Below, in pieces: positions 1 through 12,952 of a stretch of DNA of 64,000 nt. Source of the stretch: Fasciolopsis buskii (Eukaryota; Platyhelminthes; Trematoda; Plagiorchiida; Fasciolidae); the NCBI GenBank assembly GCA_008360955.1, contig LUCM01001917.1, positions 186,001 through 250,000 of the forward strand, written 5' to 3'. The notes under the pieces were generated by a model that made no database searches, was not told the origin of the DNA, and saw nothing but the letters and a program-made list of their open reading frames with translations. A program made the position numbers and the translations under genes. Within the stretch, counting starts at the first letter, position 1; each line of letters starts with the position of its first letter.

Positions 1-1720
1 ACCACCCCCGTTCCTGTTGGGGTTGCTGTGCCTAACCACTCAGCCTCAACTCAAGTGGTAGTTACCACGGGCAAAAATTCCATCTACAAGTCTTCTAACT
101 GCCATGCTGTTTCAATACTAGTTCTGTCAATCCACGCGACAAAAACAACTGAACCTCACAAAAGTGCCATTAGGGCCAAAAAGAACTTCTTAAGATATGA
201 TGGCACTTTCTACTCACTTTTTTAAGAATAAAACAAGTTAACCTCTTTCCTTGGTGTCTGCACGACGCGTTACCTTTGTCCAGGCCCACTTCGGATATTC
301 CTAACACTTCATGATTCCATGGTTTCGTGATGTTTGCGTTCATACGATTCAGCTATAAACCTGAAGCATGCATGCTTCGTCACCAGCTACCGAACTTTCG
401 GTAATTTTTCAGATTCTACCCAGCGGTGCTCCTTCCTTCAGGATGACTTATCTCTCGCCGATCGTCACTATGGTCCTTCTGTCAAGACACTGGATTTAAT
501 GCACACCATTTGCCCAAGAACATATGCGTAAAGATTCCCGAGTCACGAAAAAAAAAGGTTGTCAAGAAACGCCCGTGCTACTAAAGCTCGTTAGCTATTA
601 ATTAAAAGTACAAAAGAACTCAGGTGATGTCTTCATGGAGGAGTGGGGGTGGACTCGGCAATTTCCATTCAGCATTTTAATGGTTTTGACTATCTAAGCG
701 TTCCCGGTAGCCCGATTATGCGTTGTTAAAAACATGTGACGGTAACCGACCTGGCAATTTGTCGTCAGAAAAACTAGTTTTTTACGTCGTACAGTTGCCC
801 TACAAAACTTTTTCATTGAAGCCGTTTAGTAATAAAATTTATTCACAGTTTTTTGGAGCAACACCATATTGTCTGCCTCGGCCTCGGATGTTTTTCCACC
901 TTAAATGCGAAACCGGTTGTTTGGATGAAGTGATGAGGCTGACCGTGGCCAGTCGCAGAAGTGCGGTCAGATAAATGGAATTTGGCATTCTGTTGCCAGC
1001 GTCTCTATTTCAAAATGCATCTGATTATAATCATTAAAAAACTTATTCAATTCGCGGGTCTAACTCCCTCGATGCTTGAAAAAAGCTCCATAAGAGAAGT
1101 CGTGCAGGACGGAAATCACAAAATATTCTTTCATTGCAATACTCTGCAATCCGTAGTCACATCCAAAGCGTGCATTTAGGTTGCAGATAATTTCTTCTTT
1201 TGTCTACCTTTCCTGAAAACTTTCGAGGTTATTAGAAAACTCAAGGAGATGTTTCAGCTCTCGAACAATTGTCTTCCCAACAAATCCACCACAAAGTGAG
1301 ATTAGTGGTTGAATCAGAATCCTTTGACAGCATGGTCATATTAGCTTTCAGTAAGGATCGAATATTCCGAGAACGGAAAATTACTTCCGAATAGCCAGTC
1401 AGAAATAATCAGTTTTGGAAGACTGTGTTCTTTCATCGATCGACTTATTATTCAGTCGCGTGCTATTTGCTGTGCTTGGAGAAAAAGGATGTTTTGTGCT
1501 AGTCCTTTTGGCTACGTTGCTGTATTTTCAAAAGAAACAGTCTGTTGATGATTCGGTATATCCGTAAAGCGGCCTCTCATACAGTGTCACAATTCAGATC
1601 ATCGCTACTAATGATGTTACCATTGAGTGGCCTTTTCCCCAGGCTGATTTGTGCGGATGCACCGTGGAAATAACAACCCAACGGTCAATCAAACCCGGAT
1701 TCATGCTTTTTCTTTTCTTA
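1..1720. other. no gene recognised (probable intron)
   Basis: No exon, RNA gene or element could be supported here on either strand. Open frames are short and mostly lack ATG starts. If the minus-strand gene continues leftwards, as its last exon's splice donor implies, this is intron sequence or holds exons I could not recognise. Confidence 0.5.
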
Positions 1721-1721
1721 C

Positions 1722-1885
1722 TTTATTAATGAAACAACAGCATATATCAGTTTTAGGAAGGGGGTCACGGCCAACAGTGGGCTCCCAGGTGGGGAAGTTG
1801 ACCGCCAATGGGTGACTCGAATCCGAAATCTTCTGTTTGAAACTTCGTGGTGTTGACTGCTTGACCATTGGCACTGTGGGTCAGG
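1722..1885 (-). repeat. tRNA-derived SINE, copy 1 (degenerate)
   Basis: Read on the minus strand, a box A-like TGGTCAAGCAG (1857-1867) precedes a box B-like GGATTCGAGTC (1814-1824). A body similar to the copies near 38.7 and 43.7 kb follows. All three end in a shared tail containing a TATTTCATT-like motif; here it is TGTTTCATTAATAAAG. RNA polymerase III internal promoters of this form are typical of tRNA-derived SINEs. This is the most diverged of the three copies. Confidence 0.6.
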
Positions 1886-4431
1886 CTAATCGACGAACAT
1901 TTCGGACTGTCTCTATCTCCCGTTCTGACGCAACTTACCCTCTTTATTATCACAAAAGTGGATTATTATGATAGATTTATTCTAACAAATGAACACGAAA
2001 AACGGGCCTTCGAATAAGATCAAAACCTACCTCCAAGTCGGCTTCGTTGATCGATCTTGTGCTTCCACCTTGCGAAGAAAATCCGAGTATGGCGGAGTAC
2101 AGATCTTCGTTTGATCCGCTCTTACGTTTCAGAATTTCTCTGTATATGAAGTTGGTTTTAAAGTCAAAAGTTTACCAGAAGATATTTCTGCATACAAGTA
2201 ATTCGGAAAACCGGAAATGTTTGATCGACGAAATAAAATTTTATGTGAAGGAATCCACGAACAATGAGCAGGACTTGAAATTGACAAAATCACTACTCGT
2301 TTAATAATTTGCCCAGAACAGTCTTATTTAGTGAAGGTGTTCGCAATGTCTTATGCACTTGTATGAGCAGGGATAACAATTGTCTGAGAGATAACCAAAA
2401 AACCTAAGCAGTTTATTCAAACAAAGCCCATTACAAGGGATTCAGGAAGTATATTCTTCATTTTTAGTGAACTTCTGCTAATTTGGATCTAATGATTAGA
2501 GAAACTTTTCACCTCCGCAACTTCAAAGACTCAACTGAACAAACAGACACAAGATCCACTTAAGCAAAAAAGTCATTAGCATAACTTCGTATACCCTTGG
2601 CAAAAACTGAGTCTCTCACACTAACATACACAAGAATGGCATAATCGAAATATCGCGGGGAACATGCTGGAAAGGAATAGAATAACTCATTGGTCTTGGT
2701 AACTCCACCTCTGCCGAGTGGTTCTCGTGGTTAGGCTGGAAAATGCAGCTAATCCACCAGTTTAACCTATCCTCTGACAGCTGGTTATTTTGCTTTGCCA
2801 TTTTAAATTACGCCTAAGCGTGGCTTCATCGATCCCCTTGTCCCGTCGCCCAAGTGAAATGATGGACACGGGTTTGTTTGCTCTTTAACCGATTCGATCT
2901 CTCTGCAGCGGTAGATTTTCACGTTCTCGTAAAGCTCATGTAACGTTCGTGTTCTAATTATCTTCTTTTCGGGTAGTCCAGTCCATCATCAGGTCTGAAA
3001 ATTCGACTTGACTCTCAGACCACAGTCTGTCTTTCGTAAGTTATTTAGTGTCGTCTGAACGCACATCAAACTCGTTGGATTTATTTCAAGCTTGCAACGT
3101 TCGTGAATGTTTTACTGTGTTCACTTCGACCGGAGATAGACAAGAATCGAACTAATCCTTGGGCTGTTTATGGATGAAACTACGCCAAGATTAATTTTCT
3201 TGACGGACATTGTCCAAGTTCCCTTAGATCATTTCACATCTTCGTAATCCCACACTCTACGACCTGTATGACCTTCTATATAAACCTAGCAATGAAAATT
3301 TCATGCCTCTTGAGCTTCTAGAATTATCTCCATTTTGGGCTGGAACACATCGGCCATTTTAAACAATAGTTTAATAGGAAGCACAATTACAACACTTCTG
3401 TTGCTTGGCTTTTACTTATCTAATGTCATAAGGAGAAAATGCAATATAACGCCGAGGTAAGACTAACGTACTCGTGGATTTCCAAAAGAGGCCAGATAAC
3501 TGCGAGCGAAGGGGGTATCCGATTTAGAATCCCTTCAGACCTATTTTACGTAATCTCCACTACGTTCCTGGTCAACACACTAATTCATGTTACCGGATGG
3601 TCTCTGGCTAGAGTTGTAATTTGTGAACCACCGAAACTTTATTAGGTGGGCTTCCCGAACACTTCTCATTATTCTGAGACCTGGACCACGAAGCAATAGA
3701 AGGTATCTGGTTAGATATGCCCTGTGAACTGCATCGCTCTGCTTATCGAGAGCAGCGTTTACCCAACGGTTTGGAGTGCTATATTGGGATAGAAATAGCG
3801 TTTTTCTTTGATTAGTGTGGGGCCGCAGTTTTGGCAAAAGTATTTACTACTGTTTTTGTTGTTAGTAGTCACAATAGCTGGGTGAGTGAAACTTCTGGTT
3901 GTCGATCGTCTGCGCGAAATACGCCCAGGGTTGCAAAAACTGGAATATACAGTATGGCGAATCTCTTTAAGGAAGAGGACACCAACCATATTTATTCAGA
4001 AAACACAATTTGGCGAACAAGCTCGTTTTCCACTGCACTCATGCCATTACATCACAATATATTTATTCAGTCGATCAAAATATTTTAACTGGCGGCAAAG
4101 ATTTCAGTAGGTGGGGCAGCAAGTGCAAACGCGAATTAGGTAAAGGTGGGAGCGGCTTATTGAAAGCAACACAAGTCCTGATACTCGGGAATTTTACGAC
4201 CTTCAAAATTACACTGTTCAAGTAATCACAGGATCCGTACTTCGATTACGCAAGCTGCCTTTTGGCTCCAACAGTTTCGCCTAGCTGAAAAAATAATCTT
4301 AGTATTACAGACAATTTTTATATCGGCATATAACCTTTGAGAAATAGGTTTTCACGATGGCGTATCACGTTACATTATCAGATAATGCATTAGAAGACCA
4401 CAGAGTAACCTAAATCTACTTCGTCTTGAGG
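1886..4431. other. no gene recognised (probable intron)
   Basis: Unremarkable AT-leaning sequence. The open frames here look like chance frames: low-complexity or unnatural composition, non-ATG starts and no splice context. Nothing recognised. Confidence 0.5.
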
Positions 4432-4512
4432 CGTGTTAGGATCGATCCACACGAGCGCGAATTCACCACGTTCCAAATCCCAGTAATTATCCTTAGGTTT
4501 TGAAAGAATAGA
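4432..4512 (-). mobile_element. possible Ty3/gypsy RNase H scrap
   Basis: A short minus-strand frame reads DNYWDLERGEFALVWIDP. This resembles the NYxxxERExLALVW motif of Ty3/gypsy RNase H, and it is followed by a run without recognisable similarity. It is only about 27 codons long and has a stop just upstream. It could be a coincidence. Its orientation is opposite to the Ty3 fragment immediately to the right. Confidence 0.25.
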
Positions 4513-4675
4513 GCTTTATTCACTAGACCGGAAGTTTCAAATGCAACTAGTAACATTGGTTCACATTTCATAAGATCTTACGTAATCGCAGATGGAACAA
4601 CTGAATGAAGGAAATATAACAAATCTGGAAGCATTTATCCTAATGCTAACTTTGACCAGTAACGTTCTGTCTTGA

Positions 4676-4716
4676 ATATATATATATATATATGTATACA
4701 TATGGGTATATATATA
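4676..4716. repeat. (AT)n microsatellite, degenerate right half
   Basis: An AT dinucleotide run (4676-4693) is followed by an interrupted TATG/TATA stretch. It sits immediately at the left edge of Ty3 fragment copy 1 and coincides with loss of homology to copy 2, apart from copy 2 having its own AT run at the equivalent place. Confidence 0.9.
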
Positions 4717-4743
4717 CTCTAGTGTTTTCAACTTTAACGGAAT

Positions 4744-5518
4744 GTGGCCCCGAAACCGTCAAGTCGGGAGCTCCGTGAACGTGCCTCAGAGACTAATGTT
4801 TTGTTCGGTCACTGGCGCGATTTGAAAACCATAAATGGTCTCTTGTATCGCATCCATAAGTTTGGACCCAAACTGATCACAAAATTTAGTCGCTCGTCGT
4901 CCATTCTACAACACATTCATCAGCAGTTAGGTCATGCAAAGGAGTTGTAAACGGAGGCAGCAGTGCGGCATCGGTATTGGCGACACATTGTTCCTCCATC
5001 CACATCTCTACGGGGTTTTCTCGCACCATGTTTGTGTATTGGAGAATTGTATTATGCTAATAGACCGGAGAACGACTTCTGCTCGCGGATGTCGACAGTA
5101 TTTGAGGCAGTTCGTGATTGTAATTCTGAGCCAAGCCAAAGGCAGAAACATTACTATGACCTCAAAGTCCATGGATCTGTAAACCACAATGGGGATCACA
5201 TCAACCTATCACGTCCGAAACCAACTGTAGAAGCCTACACCAAGTTCCATGGGCCCTGTCAACGATCATGTGATCGTGTTTACCAGATCACCCTCAGTCA
5301 GTATGCTATGCGAACTAGGCAACATCCCGGTGGATGTGTTAAGGGTCCGTTGGAATCATTTGAAACCAGTTTATAAGACACGTGCACCTGATTCCGTCTC
5401 GGTTTTCCCACCGGACTGCGTACCCACCGTGATAAAAGATGTCGAGGTTCTTGTTGCTGGTGGGGCCGACGTGTCTACCTATATCACTGAGGACAGTGTT
5501 GCTCCTGAGGGAGGGTAG
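4744..5518 (+). pseudogene. Ty3/gypsy integrase remnant (copy 1), catalytic core deleted
   Basis: The frame starting at 4744 covers the end of the linker and the integrase zinc-binding region, with HQQLGHA near its end. It then shifts frame at about 4950. The next frame carries the rest of the zinc-binding region and stops matching at MSTV. It jumps to EPSQRQKHYYDLKVHG, which belongs after the catalytic core, so the D,D-35-E domain of roughly 150-200 residues is missing. Two further frames cover the C-terminal domain (RPKPTV, VRWNHLKPVYKTRAPDS) up to a stop at 5518. Frame changes and the core deletion make it non-functional. Copy 2 carries the same lesions. Confidence 0.75.
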
Positions 5519-6289
5519 CGTAACAAGCACAAAACTACTTTAGAGCTTTCAAATTAGCCGTCTCCCAAACACTCGTTGTCGCCTATCAGATTCATGTCCC
5601 CCAGTGCGTGCTGTACAGCGAGGACCTCGAAGAATTCCATTCAGCAGATCATGAATGTCCGTTAGAACAGGACTGTTTCAATGTACAGCGGTAATTGAGG
5701 CCAGAGTTTTGAATGCATCTGTCCACTGTGTAAACCTTGTTATACCAATGTAAAAAGACGAATAATACATTGTTGGTTCTACGAGGTAAAACTTCTATCT
5801 CTGCTTGTGTGCACCATCCACGCTGTGTCGGGCAAGAGCTGTTACTAATCAGTTTCGCATCTGTTTCAGACCTGTCGAAGCCTAGACCTACCTAATCGTC
5901 CGTTCCGGCTGTTTCCTGTGGTGGCTTGACAATTAAATGAAGTGCCTAACCAGTGGATACTGACTTGGAAATCCAAAGGGTTCTTGGAGTATGAAGTAAG
6001 AGATAATTCATACTGGATATTCTGGATGCCACTTCGAATTTGCCAAGAATATACTGAATAATAGCGATCGTCTATTGAGGCTGTATTCCTAGCAATATAA
6101 GCACCATATTGTTGTGAACTAATCTCTTTTGTTCTTCCCAAATGGGGATCGTAATGCATCAAGGATAAGATATAGATGTGATGGCTGAAATGGGATATCG
6201 CCTAAATTCCTAACCAATTTATTCACTAGACAACTCCAAAACTATCGGCTTAATATCGGAAAGATTTGCTAGTTTGCGCAGAATTAAAT
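5519..6289 (+). other. 3' non-coding part of Ty3 fragment, copy 1
   Basis: This stretch lies after the integrase stop and is shared base for base with copy 2. It contains no convincing frame; the 98-codon minus-strand frame at 5866-6162 has no recognisable similarity. The stretch GTAAAACTTCTATCTCTGCT (about 5785-5804), near the AATAATACATTG sequence at 5761, may be LTR or 3' untranslated sequence. I could not define LTR ends. Confidence 0.45.
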
Positions 6290-6367
6290 AAACACAAATT
6301 CAAGTATTTACTTCTCTGGGGAAATTGTTCGTATGACGCTTTTTGTGTGCGTTTCAGCAAGTCCTGT

Positions 6368-6369
<2 letters not shown>

Positions 6370-6407
<38 letters not shown>
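6370..6407. repeat. (AT)n microsatellite
   Basis: An uninterrupted AT dinucleotide run of 38 bases. It marks the right end of recognisable homology between Ty3 copies 1 and 2, so copy 1 is bracketed by AT runs on both sides. Confidence 0.95.
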
Positions 6408-6410
<3 letters not shown>

Positions 6411-6886
6411 TATTCTCATAAATATAAGCAGATTCGAATGTCCTCCATCAGTTCAGATACAGAGGTCATCACACTACCCGGCTTGAAAACACAAAAGTGC
6501 GATTTAGATAGCCATATAGCGCACGTATTCTTTAGGGTACTCGATTGAATGCCCTGTATAGTAGCGAAACCCTTTCAAGTAGCTTTGTTCTCTATTATCC
6601 CCTGACATACTTGGCAAGTTCGAAATTTTTTGGGAAAAACCAGGGCATCATGTGCGGTCAGTTATCTTGCCAGCATACTCCAGCGACCCTGTTGTTCATT
6701 CCGGGCATCATTACACTCCGAACAAAATAGCTTACGCAATCAACCGGACTGGAAATGAATTGTTATTAGTGTAAAATGCACCCTACACACAGAAGGATGA
6801 TAAATCTTCTGAATTTGTTTAGTGTGTGTGAGCAGTTTCCCAAACAACAACTCATGCCAAAAGGAACTGGTCTTCGCAGCACTTAC

Positions 6887-6955
6887 CTCATATTTTGTAG
6901 CTGCTGACAAAGCTGTATTTTTTCTTCTTCCTTATTCAACAACTCACGTTTGTCA
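6887..6955 (-). CDS. CRACR2A/RASEF-like protein, exon 6 (coiled coil)
   Basis: A 69-base exon with acceptor TCTAG and donor GTAAGT (bases 6881-6886). Its first base completes the CG left by exon 5, giving Arg, and it ends with two bases of a codon. It encodes 22 full codons beginning DKRELLNKEEEKIQ, strongly helical and charged with a heptad-like leucine pattern. This continues the coiled coil of exon 5. The donor shows that the gene goes on to the left, but I could not find the next exon before base 1. It was found by reading splice sites, since it is too short for ORF calling. Confidence 0.75.
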
Positions 6956-9900
6956 CTAGACAGAGAAAAAAAGAGAAGCGAAATTATTCTGACTGCGTCA
7001 CATATCTGAGACTCTAAAAAAACTAGATGTCTTTGACTTTAGAAAAAGCTTCTGCCAACGACAAACTCAACTTTGCTTCTTTTATGTTCTATTAAAACCA
7101 GTTTAATGCAACATAAAATAAAATGGCATCCAACAGTGACGACCAGCTGATCAACGCTAATCGTTAGAAAAAGCCGTGGATATATAGTGCAGGGTGGTTA
7201 TGATGTTTAACTTATCCACCCATGTTCACGTAGAAACGATGCTCATTGAATGATTGATGTAGTAGAAGCGAAAGCTGGAATAGAGGACGGGTGAACCGTT
7301 TCGGGGCTCAAGTCTTGAATTCAGCATATAGAATAAACCTGACAGAGGTCGATGGATACATAAAATGACCGTCTCCTCCCAGTGCTGTCAAAAGTTCGAA
7401 CCCATTAGCGTAGGATTAATACAAGCCTTCAACCAGCCGCTTCGTATCCGACGTCTATGCAAATTGCAGGAATGAAGAAGATGCGACGTTTTCGAGAGAT
7501 GTAATTCCAGGTCCCGCAAACTTCGTATGTGATGAGACCTTGATACTTCAAACTAGGGTAAAATTGGCGTCATTCGTTCGCCTCCGATTAACAAGACGGA
7601 TGCGATTCGGGTGAGATAAACTGCTAGTTGAAGTACACAACATAGATATACTTCTCGTGTCTAGAGGCCAGGTAGATCGGACCAACTAAGTACTATATTT
7701 GCCTATTTGTTCTTCTTTGACGTTTGATGTCGACTGGAAAGCTACTAGTATATGGTGGTGCATCCTACGCAATCCGAAACTCCCAGTATCGTGTCGAATA
7801 GAAAAAATTCTGATCGACCATTTACTACCAGGGTCACGTGATTGCAGAAAACGTTATCATATCTGGATCAGTCAGAACACCTGTACCATTTGCGTGACTT
7901 GCTGAACAAAACGGATACATCCCTATATCGGGGAATTTGTGGCGTTGAGCACGCCGATAAAAATCTAATCTGCGAGAAGAAAAGCAGTTGACATTTAAGA
8001 AAATCGCTTACTAAAACGGAGGTTTAAGAGGGGGAGAAATGTAGAATATAATAGAAACATGACAATGACAAAACGAATAACAATATTAAAGGCAATAATA
8101 CTATCACCGTGGCACTGATCAGGCTAGTTTTAAGACTGCATAAACTAGTCTAAAGTAAAAAATATCATACTTTCATTGAGCTATAACATGGAATGAAAGC
8201 TTTTTCAACCTCAGCTTAACCCAGATATGTACAGGAATTGGAAACTTTACTTATTCATGAAATCTTTCAACCTTATCGTTTTCAGGATTTGATATCACTT
8301 GGAATAATAGTAGCCTATGCCACTTGACCTCCTACAGTACCTATTCTCCATGCTCGGATCATGAAGTTCTAAAAACAGAATTTGGATTTCTTAATTTGCC
8401 TCCAAATCGAATAATAAAATCCTTGATATGCATGCAGGATGAGAGTAAGATGTATGCGAGCTGACTGATTGTTAAGCACTGCTCGCTATTTGCAATCAGT
8501 ATGTGGGATTCATGTTACCAGGCTTTTTCCGCATGTCCTTCGGATTGCACAAATCTCAGTCTCCGGTCAAACTCAAACTCGGACAGACCTAGACTCGAGT
8601 TTTACTCTCATTAGAGCTCATCAGATGTGCACATACATTGTTGTACCAAGGGTTTGAATCCATGCTCTCCTTGGGGAAGGAGTGCATGAAGAAAGGTCAT
8701 GGTTCAAGTGCCCGTGAGCATTAATCAGGACGACGTTAAGGTCTGGCGCTTTCCGAGTGTGAGGTTGGCCAGCTAACCGAAGGTTTGTATGTAAAGCCAA
8801 TTTGTCGGTTCCCGAACTGAAGGCAATCGTAATATGGTCCTTCTACGAAATTTTCCTAACTAAATTATAGAACTTTCGTGTTTTTCATTTTTCTCTTTGA
8901 ATTAATGTTTAATTTCACAGGGCAAATTTATTTACAGCTTGCCCGTGATACTATCGGACAGTTGTGATTTTTCACACAGGCGAACTGCCAATTTTGCCGA
9001 AAAAAACAATTTAGGTCAGTGTTGTTGGAAAACTGATTTGTGACAGTGAGCCAACATGGGTCCGCAATAAGCGTAACAGAACATAAAGCCGCATCGGAAC
9101 AGCTCGAGATGATTCTGGTGAGGGAATGCATAAGTTTAACCTTGACTTATTGACTGTCTGCCTCGACTTGGCTTATCGATTATGCCCTCCGCTTTGTACT
9201 ATTTGCCTCCAACAAATGCAGTTTTTCGGACCATCGAAAACCGAACTATGAATTCAACATATCACGACTGACATCAGAAATTATTGTTGTGAAGTAAGAA
9301 ACTACTAAGGAAGATCAGTATTTCAATTCGAGAGGGTAGCAAAGTTCGTTTAGGTCGTATGAGGCAAACGATGGTGGCCAAATTTAGGATTTGGCAGATT
9401 TCATCAATCTGAGTAAGTCAGCGATGTTGTTTTGGTGCTTTCAGTTCCGTACGCCCTATTTGATGCATGATACAAATATCAAATCATGGAAACCAAGAAA
9501 TACCGAGTCGTATGAATCTGATTTCGTCCAACAGACTATTCATCGCCCCATTCTGTTCGTCAGTGAACGTAACAAATGACGGCATGTTTATATTGCATGA
9601 ATGGTCGGAGGAAAATGGAGTTGTGGGAGGTGAGAAGTCGAAACATTCAAAATATCACTCACATCCCACCCCTCCCGTCCTCCATAGTCTTTCCGCTTTT
9701 GTAAGGCTTGGTCCGTTCAAAATACATACAGCTAATGATTCAGAACAGTTCTTCGATCGCTTTTATTCCTCGAAATTTCATTGATTCTGAAAGCAATTTT
9801 CGTTGCGCACGAATTCGCACGCTAGATCAGACTTTAAACAGATCATCTTGTCATCAGCGGCACAATTAAGAGAACAAGACCAAACAAGTGGTGTGCTGTT

Positions 9901-12704
9901 CTTGTTGTTGCACATGTGACGACCTAAAGTGATGATTATGAGTGCCAGAAATTCGCCATATCACGAACTTATGCACACTAGCGGTTGCGTACACACACAC
10001 ACACACACACACATGCACACAAAAACAGCTTAGATGAATTGGTTTTCACGTTTTGCATCCGCCAGTATTCAAGTCAGAAGATGTCAAGACGCCAAAAATG
10101 CGAATTGGAATTTGAGAACCCGGATAAGACTTGTGCCAGACCATGTGATCTTGATGGTTCCATGTCAGTACCAGTTTTGGGCACAGTGGATCAGATCGGG
10201 CGCCATGATTATGGACCCGAAACGGCGATTTTGTAATCGCTGGTCTTGTTATTCTTCCTATTCAAGGCGGATGACGCACCATAGAGTTGTAAATCGGTCC
10301 ACCGAAAGTAATAGTCTTTACTGTGACAATGCTCGCGCGTAACCGAATCCGGATGTGAATCTCCGCTATTTCAAAACTCCATCGATCAAGGAAATTGTAC
10401 CCCATTTGTATACACGTGTACACGTGCAACATCACACAGAAATTAGTAAGAGCAATTACCCGAGTCATTCACAAGGCCAGCGCAAACCGCATTACAAATT
10501 AAGCTGTTAGGTGACTTCATTTAGTAACTGTTTGTTATAGCTAAACACTGAAGTAACATCATCACATTTTACAAATGAATCTCTTAAGCTTGAGGGGGTC
10601 CATTTTGCCCTTTTCATGCTTTATTTCTCAGTTCGCCAACTTTTATCCGCGGGCACATGATGGAGGTCAGCTGACGCATACTAGACCATCCGCATAAGAA
10701 AATTTGTGCCGGACAAAAATGCTTCTATGAGGGTGTTAAGAACAGTACAGAAAAGACCAGGAAACTGTTTAATAATCGTGTATTTTGTTTGTCCCAGTCA
10801 TGGCTAATGCACACAGTACTTACGACGAACGTACGACCATCAGCTTTTGACTACACTAATTATATTTTTCACTCAAAGATCTCATCATGCAGCGTGAACC
10901 GGAACAGCCGGATTACGAAGAGAGATTCCACCCACGAATCTCGTGGCCCTAGCTCAACAGCGCAGAAAAAGAGAATCCAGTTAGCTGTATCCACCGGAAA
11001 TTGGGGGCCGATTTGAAAGAGACAACATACGACAACCAGCTATGGGAACACCCCGCTGGTTCTTATGGCACATTACAAATATTTATATGCCTAGTTCGAG
11101 TGCCAACAACCAAGAACGAATTTACGGTGATCGCCAAAATCGCTGGTGATACGGTCTGGAAGAACTGGCTTATTGTATGTTCACTTCTAACTAATATAGT
11201 CACAAGTTACTGTGGCCCTACAAAGGCTAGACACTCAATAACAATTCCACATCAGAGTGGATTATTTTCTCGTATTTTCGATGTTTCCAAATGTGGTATG
11301 TAGCAAAGCGGCTAAATTCCAATTGTCTCCCATGTTATTTTGGAATTACATTAAAACCATTCCAAATCGTATCAGAAATATTCCGAACCGCGAAAAACAT
11401 CTCCTTTTCACTATACCCGGGAAGCACATTTCTGTTCACTTGCCAATGTATATTGCAGGACTTGTGTGCGCATGTGTGCGGGCAAGATCCTATTTCAAAT
11501 CTGTGCAAACGAGATCTACAGAAACGAGTCCAAAGGCAGTTCTGAGTGGCTTATTAGTACATTCGATATAATATGAGCAGTGATGAATCAGTACTAGACA
11601 AAATTTCCATGTTTTGTTGAGGTTGATGTTATGTTGATGATGATGGTGGGCTAGTTGTGGACTAGTTAATGTGGATTCCATAGTACAGGACGGCCAGTAA
11701 ACTGCACAACTTGATCAAGTAACAAAAATATCACTGAAACGATTCTTCGTTGGAAAGGAAACACTGTGTAGAGTTGACCACGCATAATTTTCCTCCTATC
11801 ATCCCACCCTACGTCGTCAGTTGTGCCTCGGTGTCCGGGGTTCGAACCCTGACTGAACTCGAGCCGGCGCATAGCTAATTTTATAATCCTAGCTATTTCG
11901 GATCAAAAAATATGACTGAAAAACCGTCAAATTCAATCAGCGTCGTAAGTAAACATAATGGAATTTGACGGAGGAAATTACGGGCAATTCAGCCGATTTC
12001 TTCACTTTGTCTTTTTGTTCAGGTGAGACTTTCGTGAACATCATCTCAATTTTAACTGTTCAATTTAACGATGAAAAAACCAATAGCCGACTAATGGAAA
12101 CAAAATGATTAGGAGACATAAAGTCCCAATATCATCAACTTTGATCTGTCTCCAAAAATCTTTCCACAGGGCAAGCTTTCGTTAATCATTTATTTGTGAG
12201 GCCTAGTCTCTCACATTTCTGTTCGCCTTGAAATTCAGCAACTGCGACGAGTTTATCGTGCTGTCGATCTATGTCAAACTGGCCCAAGAGTGATCAAGGC
12301 GACAACGACAATCCTAATCAAGGGGTCGCAGTAAATTATTGACAAGTTTAGGTAGCGCTCGTGTTGTGAACTGAACTAAAGAACCGTGTACAGCTACAGC
12401 AGTTCAGGTTTGATAACTCTTCAATAGAAAGTTATGCCATTGTTGTTAGAGTTTGAAACCTTTTATCTGAGATTCAAAATTTATGAACTCAAATCCATGC
12501 TTGTAAGTCCACCGCGGTACGAATGTTCACTAGCTAAAACCATTTCGGCTGAAAGGAATACAATCTATGTAATTCCAATGGTCATGTAGATGTCGGACAG
12601 CAGGAGAGATTGTGGATAAAGAATGTGGTGCATAGAAACCGGGTGGGACCAGGAATTTGGCAGATATTGGACGTGGTATCTTTCCCATTTCTTTTTTTAC
12701 TTAC
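6956..12704 (-). other. intron 5 of the CRACR2A/RASEF-like gene
   Basis: About 5.7 kb between exons 5 and 6. Apart from a CA microsatellite near 10.0 kb I recognise nothing in it. An isolated box B-like GGTTCGAACCC at 11839-11849 has no box A partner at the right distance. Confidence 0.6.
9991..10013. repeat. (AC)n microsatellite
   Basis: Eleven AC units in a row, followed by ATGCACAC. Confidence 0.95.
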
Positions 12705-12952
12705 CGTTCAATTTGATGTTCTTGCAGTTCTAGTTGTGCTTTCAACGTGGACAACTCATTCTCCCGTTCGGCTAACCGTCCCAGCACGACTTGTAAGCGT
12801 TCGTGATCGACTGAGTTGCGAGTTCGTGAGTCGGTTCGTATATACGGCCAAGGAGTGGGTGCGATCGGATCTTCGGACAAAATGTTGTTATCCATCGTGG
12901 TCGAATCGGGAGTGGTGCGTATTAGTTTTTGTTCACCGTCGTTTTGGATTCG
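12705..12952 (-). CDS. CRACR2A/RASEF-like protein, exon 5 (linker and coiled coil)
   Basis: A 248-base exon with acceptor TTCGACAG at 12953-12960 and donor GTAAGT at 12699-12704. It starts in phase 0, matching the end of exon 4, and ends in phase 2, matching exon 6. The first part (RIQNDGEQKLIRTTPDSTT and on through APTPWPYIRTDSRTRN) is polar and Pro-containing, likely an unstructured hinge. The second part, from about VDHERLQVVLGRLAEREN, is a clear coiled coil with leucines at regular spacing. No stop interrupts the frame. The exon reaches 19 codons upstream of the internal ATG at 12895, because the splice phase and the open frame require it. Confidence 0.8.

Larger units (their letters stand above)
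4723..6370 (+). mobile_element. Ty3/gypsy LTR retrotransposon fragment, copy 1
   Basis: A remnant with integrase-region similarity at its left and 3' non-coding sequence at its right. Bases 4728-6289 match 25599-27160 with one difference seen by eye (T6133 versus C27004) and no gaps. From 6290 to 6370 the match continues but drops sharply, and then the copy runs into a TA microsatellite. No reverse transcriptase, protease or gag lies to the left, so this copy is cut at 4723. The family resembles CsRn1/Gulliver-type elements of trematodes, a call made from the remembered integrase zinc-binding and C-terminal sequences. It is antisense to the host gene. Confidence 0.8.

Noticed and set aside
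5866..6162. 98-codon minus-strand frame present in both Ty3 copies (also 26737-27033)
   Set aside because: It is duplicated only because the non-coding 3' part of the element is duplicated; the sequence is not protein-like.
11839..11849. Perfect tRNA box B-like GGTTCGAACCC
   Set aside because: The motif is nearly palindromic and no box A lies at the right distance on either strand; no tRNA fold could be drawn.
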